DNA from: Ferruginibacter sp.
GTDB lineage: Bacteria > Bacteroidota > Bacteroidia > Chitinophagales > Chitinophagaceae
Assembly: GCA_013141115.1 (NCBI GenBank)
Contig: JABFRP010000002.1
Span: forward strand, 2,282,647-2,346,646
Length of the DNA: 64,000 bases
Direction of reading: 5' to 3'
Below the pieces are notes generated by a model. That model was given only the letters and a program-made list of their open reading frames with translations. It was not told where the DNA came from and ran no database searches. Made by a program: the position numbers and the translations under genes. Below, one piece after another: positions 34,772 to 43,574 of the stretch; the stretch's first letter is position 1, and every line of letters starts with the position of its first letter.

Positions 34772-35696
34772 AAGAAAATTTATTGCACAATCAGCATTGG
34801 CTGCAGGGGCGCTGTTAACCTCTAACAGCCTTTTTGCCGAAATGCAAAAAGACAAAGCACTTAAGAAATTAACTATTCTTCATACCAACGATGTACACAG
34901 CAGGCTGGAACCATTTCCTATGGATGGTAGCAGAAACCAGGGGCTTGGTGGCGTGGCTGCAAGGGCAGCATTGATCAATACAATAAGGGCCGAACAAGAG
35001 CAGGTGTTGTTATTAGATGCAGGAGATATTTTTCAGGGTACCCCATTTTTTAATTTATATAAAGGCGAACCTGAAATAAAAGCAATGGCCGCAATGGGAT
35101 ACGATGCAGCAACCATGGGCAATCATGATTTTGACGCAGGTCTGGAAAATTTTGCAACACAGCTAAAGCATGCAAGCTTTCCTATATTGATGTGTAATTA
35201 CGATTTTACCAATACCCCAATGGAATTGAAATACCAGCCATATAAAATTTTCAGGAAGGGGAAATTAAAAATTGGCATAACCGCAGTAGGGATAGAAATG
35301 ACCGGGTTAGTGCCGGATAGTTTATTTGGCAATACCCAATACCTTGATCCCATACAAAAAGCAAATGAAACGGCAGCTCAACTTAAAAAAGAAGAAGCTT
35401 GCGATATGGTTATTTGTTTGAGCCATTTAGGATATAAATACAGTGGCAATAAAGTAAGTGATATTGTGCTGGCAAAAGAAACAGAAAATATAGATTTGAT
35501 TATTGGCGGGCATACGCATACTTTTATGGATGCACCAGAGATGTATACGAATAAAACCGGAAGTGATGTGCTGGTAAACCAGGTAGGTTGGGCAGGTATA
35601 CAAATGGGGAGATTGGATTTTGATTTTGCAGGTTTTCAACCAAAAAAATTGTCAAAATCCCATACTGTGATTGTAGGGGAAAAAACAAATGAATAA
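34761..35696 (+). CDS. 5'-nucleotidase metallophosphatase-domain protein, Tat-type leader
   Basis: The 311-residue protein starts with a twin-arginine leader (SRRKFIAQSALAAGALL, cleavage near 27). It has the complete dinuclear-metal phosphoesterase motifs: HTNDVHSR (about 40), DAGDIFQG (about 88), MGNHDFDAG (about 118), and IGGHTHTF (about 247). It should hydrolyse nucleotide 5'-monophosphates or related phosphoesters in the periplasm. It lacks the usual C-terminal substrate-binding domain, which is encoded by the preceding overlapping gene. Confidence 0.9.
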   Translation: MQSRRKFIAQSALAAGALLTSNSLFAEMQKDKALKKLTILHTNDVHSRLEPFPMDGSRNQGLGGVAARAALINTIRAEQEQVLLLDAGDIFQGTPFFNLYKGEPEIKAMAAMGYDAATMGNHDFDAGLENFATQLKHASFPILMCNYDFTNTPMELKYQPYKIFRKGKLKIGITAVGIEMTGLVPDSLFGNTQYLDPIQKANETAAQLKKEEACDMVICLSHLGYKYSGNKVSDIVLAKETENIDLIIGGHTHTFMDAPEMYTNKTGSDVLVNQVGWAGIQMGRLDFDFAGFQPKKLSKSHTVIVGEKTNE

Positions 35697-35718
35697 AAAA
35701 TTTTTTTTTCAACAAAAT

Positions 35719-35730
35719 ATTCGATATTCG
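35719..35730. promoter_or_regulatory. Motif upstream of dnaA shared with the purQ promoter region
   Basis: ATTCGATATTCG here is identical to 8275-8286 upstream of purQ. It lies 110 bp before the dnaA ATG. AAGGAG at 35782-35787 is too far from the dnaA start to be its ribosome-binding site. No DnaA boxes are visible in the 144 bp gap. Confidence 0.35.
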
Positions 35731-35840
35731 CTGTCCTGCTAAAAATTAATTTTCATTTATTACCTGAAACTGATTTTTGTAAGGAGATCCCCCGGAAAAT
35801 ACTCATAACTCAACATAAATATTAAATTGCTTAAGAACTG

Positions 35841-37274
35841 ATGGATAAGGCTTTTGAAAAAGTATGGGCTGATTGCTTAGAGATAATCAAGGACATTGTG
35901 GAATGGCAGCATTTCAAAACGTGGTTCGAACCTATTAAACCAGTTGCTTTAAAAGAAAAAATATTAACGATACAGGTACCCAGTCAATTTTTTTATGAGT
36001 ACCTTGAAGAGCATTATGTTTCGCTTTTGGCAAAAACATTAAAAAGAGAATTAGGAAAAGAGGCCCGTTTGGAATATAGAATTATGGTGGATAGCGGTAA
36101 CAGTAAAAACAAACCGCTTACTATGGACGTTCCGGGGCATGGTTTTAAATCATATTCAAATAATGAAATGGATTTTCCGCTCGTAATAAATAATCCTGTT
36201 AAGAACCCATTTGTAATACCGGGTCTTAAAAAGATGCAGATTGATCCGCAGCTGAACCATGCTTATACATTTGATGCATTTATAGAAGGAGATTGTAACC
36301 GTGTAGCACGCCGTGCTGGCAAAACCGTTGCAGAAAAACCAGGCACTACTTCTTTTAACCCATTGGTAATTTATGGCGGTGTAGGTTTAGGTAAAACTCA
36401 TTTGGCCCAGGCAATAGGTAACGAAGTAAAAAGATTGCACACTAATAAAGTAGTGTTGTATGTAAGTTCAGAAAAATTCATCAATCAGTTTATAGATCAT
36501 AGCCGCAACCAGGCCATCAACGATTTTATACATTTTTATCAGTTGATAGATGTATTAATTATTGATGATGTACAATTTTTCAACAGGGCCGAAAAATCTC
36601 AGGAAGCATTCTTCTCTATTTTTAATCATTTACACCAAAGCGGCAAGCAGTTAATTTTAACCAGTGATAAGCCACCCAAAGATCTGGAAGGTGTGCAGGA
36701 AAGATTATTAAGCCGCTTCCGTTGGGGATTAAGCGCCGATTTGCAGGTGCCGGATTACGATACCAAGATAGAGATACTGGAAAAGAAGATGAAGAATGAT
36801 GGCTTGGATATGCCCCGTGAAGTAGTAAAATACATCGCCTATAATATTAATAGCAATGTAAGAGAATTAGAAGGCGCTTTAATATCATTATTGGCACAAT
36901 CTTCGCTTAATAAGAGGGAAATAGACCTTGAATTGGCTAAAAAAGTATTAAGAAATTTTGTAAAATCCTCCAGTAAGGAAATCACTATCGATGCCATACA
37001 AAAAATGGTGTGCGAGTACTTTGATGTGCCTTATGACAAGCTATTGCAAAAAACCCGTAAAAGGGAGATCGTACAGGCCAGGCAAATCACCATGTTTCTT
37101 TCTAAGGCATTTACTAAAAACTCTTTAAAAACAATTGGAGAGCATTTTGGTGGCAGAGATCATACTACGGTAATTCACAGTTGCCAAACGGTAAAAGATT
37201 TGATGGATACTGATAGCCTTTATAAAGAAAGTGTGTTGGAATTGCAGCAAAAAGTGCAGTTGGCCGCTATGTAA
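35841..37274 (+). CDS. dnaA: Chromosomal replication initiator protein DnaA
   Basis: DnaA binds DnaA boxes at oriC and opens the duplex. The 477-residue protein has domain I (1-85), a variable linker, the AAA+ domain with Walker A GGVGLGKT (179-186) and Walker B LIIDD (239-243), and the C-terminal helix-turn-helix with the signature GGRDHTTVIHSC (about 440-451). Length is normal. Neighbours are a split 5'-nucleotidase and two tRNA genes. dnaN and other origin-associated genes are absent and I see no DnaA box cluster on either side, so the window does not show oriC. Confidence 0.97.
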   Translation: MDKAFEKVWADCLEIIKDIVEWQHFKTWFEPIKPVALKEKILTIQVPSQFFYEYLEEHYVSLLAKTLKRELGKEARLEYRIMVDSGNSKNKPLTMDVPGHGFKSYSNNEMDFPLVINNPVKNPFVIPGLKKMQIDPQLNHAYTFDAFIEGDCNRVARRAGKTVAEKPGTTSFNPLVIYGGVGLGKTHLAQAIGNEVKRLHTNKVVLYVSSEKFINQFIDHSRNQAINDFIHFYQLIDVLIIDDVQFFNRAEKSQEAFFSIFNHLHQSGKQLILTSDKPPKDLEGVQERLLSRFRWGLSADLQVPDYDTKIEILEKKMKNDGLDMPREVVKYIAYNINSNVRELEGALISLLAQSSLNKREIDLELAKKVLRNFVKSSSKEITIDAIQKMVCEYFDVPYDKLLQKTRKREIVQARQITMFLSKAFTKNSLKTIGEHFGGRDHTTVIHSCQTVKDLMDTDSLYKESVLELQQKVQLAAM

Positions 37275-37298
37275 ATAAAAGTTCTCTAAAAATAATTG

Positions 37299-37334
37299 CA
37301 TCCAAATTCGATACCGGATTTGGATGTTTTTTTT
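37299..37334 (+). terminator. Rho-independent terminator after dnaA
   Basis: A 12 bp stem (37299-37310 with 37315-37326, one G-U pair) around a 4-base loop is followed by eight T (37327-37334), 25 bp after the dnaA stop. Confidence 0.92.
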
Positions 37335-37508
37335 CCAATATTGGCTTCCTCATTGGGCTTCAATGGCGGGCACGTTCTATTTTCATTCTTCAGTAACATA
37401 ACTTTCTTTAGTATTCCAGAATTATTTATCTAAAAGTTGCATTTAGTTTTGGGTAATACCGCACGGAATTGTATTTTTGCCACCCCTTACAAAAATAAGG
37501 GCAGGTTA

Positions 37509-37597
37509 GGAGAGATGCCTGAGAGGCCGAAAGGAACGGTTTGCTAAATCGTCGTACGGGTCACACTGTACCGTGGGTTCGAATCCCACTCTCTCCG
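37509..37597 (+). tRNA. tRNA-Ser (anticodon GCU)
   Basis: An 89-base type II tRNA. The acceptor stem GGAGAGA (37509-37515) pairs with TCTCTCC (37590-37596), discriminator G at 37597. The anticodon loop TTGCTAA sits on the stem ACGGT/ATCGT and gives GCU, which reads AGC/AGU serine codons. A long variable arm and the T-arm GTGGG-TTCGAAT-CCCAC follow. CCA is not encoded. Confidence 0.95.
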
Positions 37598-37664
37598 CAA
37601 AAGTTCTTATTTAAATTTTACCTGTTCGGGTGCTCCCAATAAACCCTTACAAATATTCTTAGTT

Positions 37665-37739
37665 CGGGATGTAGCGTAGCCCGGTTATCGCGCCTGGTTT
37701 GGGACCAGGAGGTCGCAAGTTCGAATCTTGCCATCCCGA
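37665..37739 (+). tRNA. tRNA-Pro (anticodon UGG)
   Basis: A 75-base tRNA. The acceptor CGGGATG (37665-37671) pairs with CATCCCG (37732-37738), discriminator A. The anticodon stem CCTGG/CCAGG holds the loop TTTGGGA, anticodon UGG. T-arm GCAAG-TTCGAAT-CTTGC is intact. CCA is not encoded. It lies 67 bp after tRNA-Ser and is probably on the same transcript. Confidence 0.95.
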
Positions 37740-37751
37740 CACTTTACATGT

Positions 37752-37776
37752 AACCCTGCCTCTGGCGGGGTTTTTT
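37752..37776 (+). terminator. Terminator after the tRNA pair
   Basis: A 9 bp stem (AACCCTGCC with GGCGGGGTT, one G-U pair) and 3-base loop TCT is followed by a T-run to 37776, 12 bp after tRNA-Pro. Confidence 0.88.
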
Positions 37777-38061
37777 GTTTTAAGCCCCCATAAGTCATAG
37801 CAAAAGATATCAAATCAGTCTTGACTTATTCAGTCATACTCCGCACCTCATTACTTTGTGAAACTGATTTGTTTAATTGAAATAATGATTTTTTTAATAT
37901 TGCTTCAATTAAAATGGCGCTAAACGAGAACAATTTTACCGCCCTTTTCATTTGAATATTGCCAATAAAAAATGCTGCTGATTTACATAATATTGGTTTT
38001 TCCGCAAACAAATGAAAATTAGAAATTCTAAAATTTTACTTATTTTTATATCGGTTGCCGA
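37777..38061. other. Intergenic region before the polysaccharide utilisation locus
   Basis: About 285 bp, AT-rich. TATTTTTA just before the sigma gene (around 38039-38046) differs from TAnnTTTG in one base and may be its promoter. A minus-strand frame of 61 codons here has no recognisable features. Nothing else is seen. Confidence 0.5.
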
Positions 38062-38649
38062 ATGAACGATTACTTGCTATATAACAATCAGCTGCTTTTA
38101 GAACTGTTGTCTAAAGGTGATGAATCTGCTTTTACGGAATTGTATACCCGTTACTGGAAAAAATTATTTACCATTGCTTATAACAGGTTAAAAGAGGTTG
38201 AAGCTGCAGAAGATATTGTACACGATGTATTTGTGGGTATATGGGTCAACAGGGAAAAACTGCAAATTGAATTTCTTGAAAATTATTTAGCCACTGCTAC
38301 CAAATATGCAGTATTGAGTAAAATAAAAAAGAAGGCTCAGGAAAGAATGTATAACAATAATGCAGCTATAGCCACGGTATTTGAATTACCTGTTGAAACA
38401 GCTTTGCATTACAAACAAATACTGGACGCCATTAAAAAAGAAGTGGAAAAACTGCCGGAAAAATGCAGACTTATATTTAAATACAGCCGCAACGAAGGCA
38501 TGCCAGTAAAACAAATTGCAAAAGAACTTCACCTGTCTCCAAAAACGGTGGAAAATCAGTTACATAAAGCAGTAAAGCAGCTAAAACTAGTCACCAAATC
38601 TTTTCTGCACTTCTTACTATTTCTCACTTTCATATTTTTTTCGAACTAG
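38062..38649 (+). CDS. FecI-type ECF sigma factor of the polysaccharide locus
   Basis: The 195-residue protein has region 2 (about 20-90: AFTELYTRYWKKLF, AAEDIVHDVFVGIW) and region 4 (about 130-180: LPEKCRLIFKYSRNEGMPVKQIA, and LSPKTVENQLHKAVK). It ends in a hydrophobic stretch (LHFLLFLTFIFF), which occurs in some Bacteroidota FecI-like factors. It is directly followed by a FecR-type anti-sigma factor and a SusC receptor with an STN domain. Together these form a cell-surface signalling cascade that should activate the locus when its glycan binds. Confidence 0.93.
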   Translation: MNDYLLYNNQLLLELLSKGDESAFTELYTRYWKKLFTIAYNRLKEVEAAEDIVHDVFVGIWVNREKLQIEFLENYLATATKYAVLSKIKKKAQERMYNNNAAIATVFELPVETALHYKQILDAIKKEVEKLPEKCRLIFKYSRNEGMPVKQIAKELHLSPKTVENQLHKAVKQLKLVTKSFLHFLLFLTFIFFSN

Positions 38650-38713
38650 AAAAAAAATATTTCTCTTTCGCATAGGTGATGCCACTGTTTCAACACACCT
38701 GTAATATATAGTT

Positions 38714-39895
38714 ATGCAAATTCCAGAAAATATATTGGTACTTATTGAAAAGTACAAAGCCGGAACCGCTACTTCGGAAGAAAAACAACGCTTAAATGAA
38801 TGGTATTATTCATTTGATGACAGTAGTGCAACAATACCTGTAAACGAGCAGGATACAGAAGACCAGTTAGCGGACCGGATAAAAATGCGTTTGCTGCAAA
38901 ATATTCGTGAGCAAAACGTTCCGGTTATAATGAAACCCCAGCGTAAATGGCGATTATCTGTTGCAGCGGCTGTTATTTTTATTCTGTTTTCGGCCGGCGC
39001 TTATACACTATTCTCTTCCAAAGATGATAAGCAGCAAATTGCGAAAACTGTACCTGTTAAAGCACCACTTAAAAATGATATTGCTCCCGGCGGAAACAAA
39101 GCCATACTAACATTAGTAGATGGGTCTACAGTAGTATTAGACAGTGCATCAAATGGCACTATCAGCCAGCAAGGTAATGTTACCGTGCAAAAGCTGAACA
39201 ATGGCTTACTGGCTTATACAATAGATGGTAAAACCATCAATGAAAATGATGAAGCTTTTTACAATACCATTACCACGCCACGTGGAGGGCAATACCAGGT
39301 TACTTTATCTGATGGTACAAAAGTTTGGCTAAACGCTTCGTCTTCCATACGGTTTCCTGTAGTTTTTGCTGGTGCAGAACGTAAAGTAATAATAATCGGT
39401 GAAGCCTATTTTGAAGTTGCAAAAAATACAGCAATGCCGTTTAAAGTAAAGACCAATACTTCGGAAGTTGAAGTATTAGGTACTCATTTTAATGTAAATG
39501 CTTACGACGATGAAGCCTCAATAAAAACCACATTGCTTGAGGGGGCTGTAAAAGTATCTGCAGCAGGTAATACTGCTTTAAAATACCTTAAACCCGGGCA
39601 ACAATCTGCTATAAACAAGGAAGGTAAAATAAATGTGATTGATAATGCAGATACAGAAGAAGCGATGGCTTGGTTGAATGGACATTTTCAATTTAAAAGT
39701 GCTGATCTTAAATCAATCTTAAGACAAATTTCCAGATGGTATGATGTGGATATTGAGTACAGGGGAAATGTAAACCTGCATTTTACCGGGCAACTTACAA
39801 GAAATGAAAATGTATCAAAAGTTTTTGAAGCTTTAGCATTGACCAACGAAGTGCATTTTAAAATTGAAGGCAAAAAAATAATTGTTTCACCATAA
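38714..39895 (+). CDS. FecR-type anti-sigma factor
   Basis: The 393-residue inner-membrane protein has a cytoplasmic N-terminal part (1-78) that should hold the sigma factor, one membrane helix (about 79-98, LSVAAAVIFILFSAGAYTLF), a periplasmic FecR domain (about 185-285: TPRGGQYQVTLSDGTKVWLNA) and a C-terminal DUF4974-like domain (about 320-390: FKSADLKSILRQISRWYDV). The last domain is the likely contact to the STN domain of SusC. It follows the sigma gene by 64 bp and precedes susC by 174 bp. Confidence 0.93.
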   Translation: MQIPENILVLIEKYKAGTATSEEKQRLNEWYYSFDDSSATIPVNEQDTEDQLADRIKMRLLQNIREQNVPVIMKPQRKWRLSVAAAVIFILFSAGAYTLFSSKDDKQQIAKTVPVKAPLKNDIAPGGNKAILTLVDGSTVVLDSASNGTISQQGNVTVQKLNNGLLAYTIDGKTINENDEAFYNTITTPRGGQYQVTLSDGTKVWLNASSSIRFPVVFAGAERKVIIIGEAYFEVAKNTAMPFKVKTNTSEVEVLGTHFNVNAYDDEASIKTTLLEGAVKVSAAGNTALKYLKPGQQSAINKEGKINVIDNADTEEAMAWLNGHFQFKSADLKSILRQISRWYDVDIEYRGNVNLHFTGQLTRNENVSKVFEALALTNEVHFKIEGKKIIVSP

Positions 39896-40069
39896 AATCG
39901 ATTGCTATGACTTTATTATTTCCCGCTGGCAGTGACGGATAAAAAGTAGTTACGCATTCAAATAAAAAACCGGATTCCGTTTGCGGCGAAACCCGGCTAT
40001 AATTTGAGTGGCATAATAAACTATATCTGTCTAAGACTGCTTATTATTTAACCCAATTAATACAAATTT

Positions 40070-43000
40070 ATGTATTTAACTGCTCTTTTTAAATCCTGCT
40101 CCCCAAAAAGCGGATTTTTAACCAAAACGATTAGGATTATGAAACTCATAACAGTTTTATTAATCGCAACCTGCCTGCAGGTTAGTGCTAAAAGTTATTC
40201 TCAGCGGGTAACTTTAAAAGAAACTAATATCCCCCTGGTAAAAGTGTTTGACGAAATCAGGAAACAAACGGGTTTTCAGTTCTTTTATGCAGATGAAGTG
40301 TTACTTCCTGCAAAAAAAGTATCGGTAAATGTAAAAAAACGTAGTGTGGAAGAGGTGCTTGATATTTGTTTTCAGGATCAAGGCCTGTCGTACACACTTT
40401 CAGGAAATACTTTTATTATAAAAAGAAAAATTATTGTTCCGGAGGTTATTGAAGTGCCTGTTGCGTTACTTATGGTGGAAGTAAAAGGAAGAATCACCAA
40501 TGAAAAAGGACAGCCGCTAGTGGGAGCAACCATTTTAATTAAAGGATCTAAAATTGGTGTTAGGTCTGATGCCAACGGAAATTTTTCCATTAATGCAGAT
40601 CCTAATTCAGTTTTAATAATCAGTTATGTAGGGTATGAGGCTAAAGAAGTTGTGGTTACTGCTGGCAAATCGGTGGATGTTGTACTTGCCGAATCTAAAG
40701 CAGAGTTAAAAACTATTGTGGTTACAGCACTCGGTATTAAAAGAGAAGAAAAAGCTTTGGGATATGCTGTTCAAAAAGTTTCAGGGGAAAGCATACAAAA
40801 AGTTTCTGGCCTTGATGTAGCTACATCTCTTACTGGTAAAGTAGCTGGAGTATTAGTAAAAAATTCTCCGGATTTTGCAGCGCTTCCGGTGCTTACCGTT
40901 AGGGGAGAGAATGCATTATTGGTAATAGATGGAATAGCTTATCAAAATAAAACATTAGCTGATATGTCCTCAGAAGACATAGAATCTATCAGTGTATTAA
41001 AAGGTGCCACCGCTTCGGCTTTGTATGGTTTTCGTGGTGCAAATGGTGCTATTTTAATTACCACCAAAAATGGCAGTACCAGTAAATCTGGAATATCTGT
41101 AGACTTTACAACCAATACGATGTTTACCGCAGGTTTTCTGGCTATTCCAGAAAAACAGTCTGTGTATGGTCGTGGAGGCAGTGGTATTTATGCCCTCAAC
41201 TCTGATGCCTCATGGGGTGCAAAAATGGACGGATCAATGCAAAATCAGTGGGATCCGATATCAAAAACTTTTAAACAAAGCCCTTACCTGCCTGTTGGTA
41301 AAGATAATTTCAAAAATTTTCTGGAACAGGGTTATGTAACCAACAATAATTTAAATATTGGTTATCGTAAGGACAACCTTTCGCTCAGGAATTCATTTAA
41401 CTGGGTAGAAAATAAAGGCCGCTATCCAAATGCAAGGCTGCAAAAATATACGTACTCTTTTGGTGCAGATCTTAACCTGGAAAAGTTTAAAATGAGCACA
41501 AACTTATCTTATGCTAAAAAGGCCTCTAAGAATATCGGATCCAATGGTTATACTTCCTACGATCCGATGTACAGTATTTTGATCTGGTCACCATCTGATT
41601 GGGATCTTAGCCTTTACAAAAATAATTACTGGATCAAACCAGGGGAAATTCAAAACAATCATTTTGGATTAGTAGCTGGAGGTACAATTGATAACTATGC
41701 AGGTAATTCTGAAAACAATCCTTATTTCGACCGTTACGAAAAAACAAATGAAATTTCACGTGACATTTTTAATGCTGATTTAACCATGAGTTATCAAATA
41801 AAGGATTGGTTAAAAGCCACTGTTCGTTCAGGTGTAGATTTTTACAAAGAAACCGGACAGTTAAGGTCTCAATGGGGCTCTTATCTTTCTTCCGGTAATA
41901 CAGGTGTGCCAGGTGCTGATTACAGTGGCTGGAATGGCGGCAGAAAAGGACAGTATAATATAGGAATAAGTAATGGCTTTAGTAATAACTCCGATTTGTT
42001 ACTGACAGGTGACAGGAAGTTCAACAAATTTGCTGTTGAATATCTTGCCGGTGGAACAATTTTTTTCAGACGGGATGATAATATGAACGCAAGTACACAA
42101 GGTGGTATTTCTGTTCCTGGTTTCTTCTCTATCAAAGCATCTATAAATCCTGCACAGGTATCGCAGAGTACATATGCACAGCAGGTAAATTCTGTATTTG
42201 GCCGTGCAGCTTTTTCCTGGAATAGAATGGTTTATTTAGAAGCAACGGGTCGTAACGACTGGAGTTCTACGCAGCAAAAAGAACAACGTTCTCAGTTCTA
42301 TCCATCAGTAGGAGCTAGTTTTATCGTTTCAGAATTGTTGCCGCAAACAAAGAACTGGCTTGACCTATTAAAGCTAAGGGGGTCATGGACTGCGTCAAGA
42401 GGATCCGCAGGGATTTATGTTGTCAACAGCAGCTATACAATCAGCCCTGCTACATGGGGTACAATGAATGGTGCAGGAGTTCCTTCTAATTTAGTTGACC
42501 CAACTATTATTTATGCAGGTGCTGAAACAATTGAGCAGGGTTTACAGGCTATGTTCCTGAAAAACCGTCTATCGCTTGATGTTTCACATTATACAAAGAG
42601 GATGTACAAACCGGTTGTTAGTGCTCCTTTAACACAGGCCTCTGGATACAGTGGCATTACAAGAAACTCAGATGAAGAGAAAACCCGCCGTGGCTGGGAA
42701 GTAATTGTGAATGGCACTCCTGTTAAAAATAAAGACTGGCAATTGGATGTAGGTCTTAACTGGTCAACTTTTGCCACATACTATACCAAGTTAGATCCTG
42801 TTTATTCGGTTAAAAAACCTTGGGTAAAAGTGGGTGAGCGTGCTGATCATTTTATTAGCAGAGATTTTCAGCGTGTTCCAGAAGGAAAGGGTGCACAATC
42901 AGGAAGCCTGATACTTAATAGCAGCGGCAGGCCCATTGTTCATGGCTATGATGTATTATTTGGTTACTACGATCCCAAATTTATATGGGGTGCAAATGCC

Positions 43001-43564
43001 AATTTAAAGTATAAGAATTTCAGTTTCTTCTTGTCTTTTGATGGTGTAAATGGAGGGCTTGCAAATACAAGAACAGAAAGTTATATGTGGCAGGCAGGTG
43101 TTCATCCAAATTCACTTTCGCCAGAAAGAGCATTAGATGTTGCTACACCGGGTTCCAGTAATTACCTGGGTCAGGGTGTAAAAGTGTTACCTGGAGGTAC
43201 GGTTACATTTGATGCTTTTGGTAATATCTTAACCGATACCCGTGTTTTTGCAACCAATGATATAAAAACTACCTACAAGCAATATATGGTTGATTTGCAC
43301 AACAGTAGTGCATGGGGTGGTAACGGAAGCAAAGACGATACTTATTCTAAAACCTTTTTCAAACTACGTGAGATTTCTTTATCGTACAGTGTGCCGGCTA
43401 AACTGTTGCATAAAGTTGTAAAAGCTGCTTCTGTCAGTTTAATTGGCCAAAATGTATTGCTGAAAGCAAAGCAGTTTAAATATTCCGATCCTGACGGCGG
43501 TAATGAAGATTTTGCAGATCCATCAACAAGGTACCTTGGCTTCAAAATTAATTTCACTTTCTAA
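40070..43564 (+). CDS. SusC/RagA-type TonB-dependent receptor with STN domain
   Basis: The 1164-residue outer-membrane transporter imports oligosaccharides with its SusD partner, powered by TonB. The order is: N-terminal leader (signal core MKLITVLLIATCLQVSAKSY, from a second ATG at 40139), STN domain (about 48-122), carboxypeptidase-regulatory-like repeat (about 131-215: VKGRITNEKGQPLVGATI), plug (about 225-335: LVIDGIAY, SVLKGATASALYGFRGANG) and the beta-barrel to the end, closing in KINFTF. The STN domain marks a receptor that signals to FecR. The longer start at 40070 adds 23 residues, a form often seen in this group; either start is possible. Confidence 0.95.
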   Translation: MYLTALFKSCSPKSGFLTKTIRIMKLITVLLIATCLQVSAKSYSQRVTLKETNIPLVKVFDEIRKQTGFQFFYADEVLLPAKKVSVNVKKRSVEEVLDICFQDQGLSYTLSGNTFIIKRKIIVPEVIEVPVALLMVEVKGRITNEKGQPLVGATILIKGSKIGVRSDANGNFSINADPNSVLIISYVGYEAKEVVVTAGKSVDVVLAESKAELKTIVVTALGIKREEKALGYAVQKVSGESIQKVSGLDVATSLTGKVAGVLVKNSPDFAALPVLTVRGENALLVIDGIAYQNKTLADMSSEDIESISVLKGATASALYGFRGANGAILITTKNGSTSKSGISVDFTTNTMFTAGFLAIPEKQSVYGRGGSGIYALNSDASWGAKMDGSMQNQWDPISKTFKQSPYLPVGKDNFKNFLEQGYVTNNNLNIGYRKDNLSLRNSFNWVENKGRYPNARLQKYTYSFGADLNLEKFKMSTNLSYAKKASKNIGSNGYTSYDPMYSILIWSPSDWDLSLYKNNYWIKPGEIQNNHFGLVAGGTIDNYAGNSENNPYFDRYEKTNEISRDIFNADLTMSYQIKDWLKATVRSGVDFYKETGQLRSQWGSYLSSGNTGVPGADYSGWNGGRKGQYNIGISNGFSNNSDLLLTGDRKFNKFAVEYLAGGTIFFRRDDNMNASTQGGISVPGFFSIKASINPAQVSQSTYAQQVNSVFGRAAFSWNRMVYLEATGRNDWSSTQQKEQRSQFYPSVGASFIVSELLPQTKNWLDLLKLRGSWTASRGSAGIYVVNSSYTISPATWGTMNGAGVPSNLVDPTIIYAGAETIEQGLQAMFLKNRLSLDVSHYTKRMYKPVVSAPLTQASGYSGITRNSDEEKTRRGWEVIVNGTPVKNKDWQLDVGLNWSTFATYYTKLDPVYSVKKPWVKVGERADHFISRDFQRVPEGKGAQSGSLILNSSGRPIVHGYDVLFGYYDPKFIWGANANLKYKNFSFFLSFDGVNGGLANTRTESYMWQAGVHPNSLSPERALDVATPGSSNYLGQGVKVLPGGTVTFDAFGNILTDTRVFATNDIKTTYKQYMVDLHNSSAWGGNGSKDDTYSKTFFKLREISLSYSVPAKLLHKVVKAASVSLIGQNVLLKAKQFKYSDPDGGNEDFADPSTRYLGFKINFTF

Positions 43565-43574
43565 AATTGCAGCA

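Noticed and set aside
35697..35840. Origin of replication next to dnaA
   Set aside because: No TTATCCACA-type DnaA boxes or AT-rich unwinding repeats are seen on either side of dnaA, and no dnaN or gidA is present.
37826..38011. Minus-strand ORF of 61 codons between the tRNAs and the sigma gene
   Set aside because: No family motif, no signal peptide and no promoter or ribosome-binding site; composition is that of intergenic AT-rich DNA.
39940..40020. Terminator or riboswitch between fecR and susC
   Set aside because: CCGG-containing inverted pieces near 39971-40001 can fold, but the stem is short and broken and no T-run follows on the + strand.
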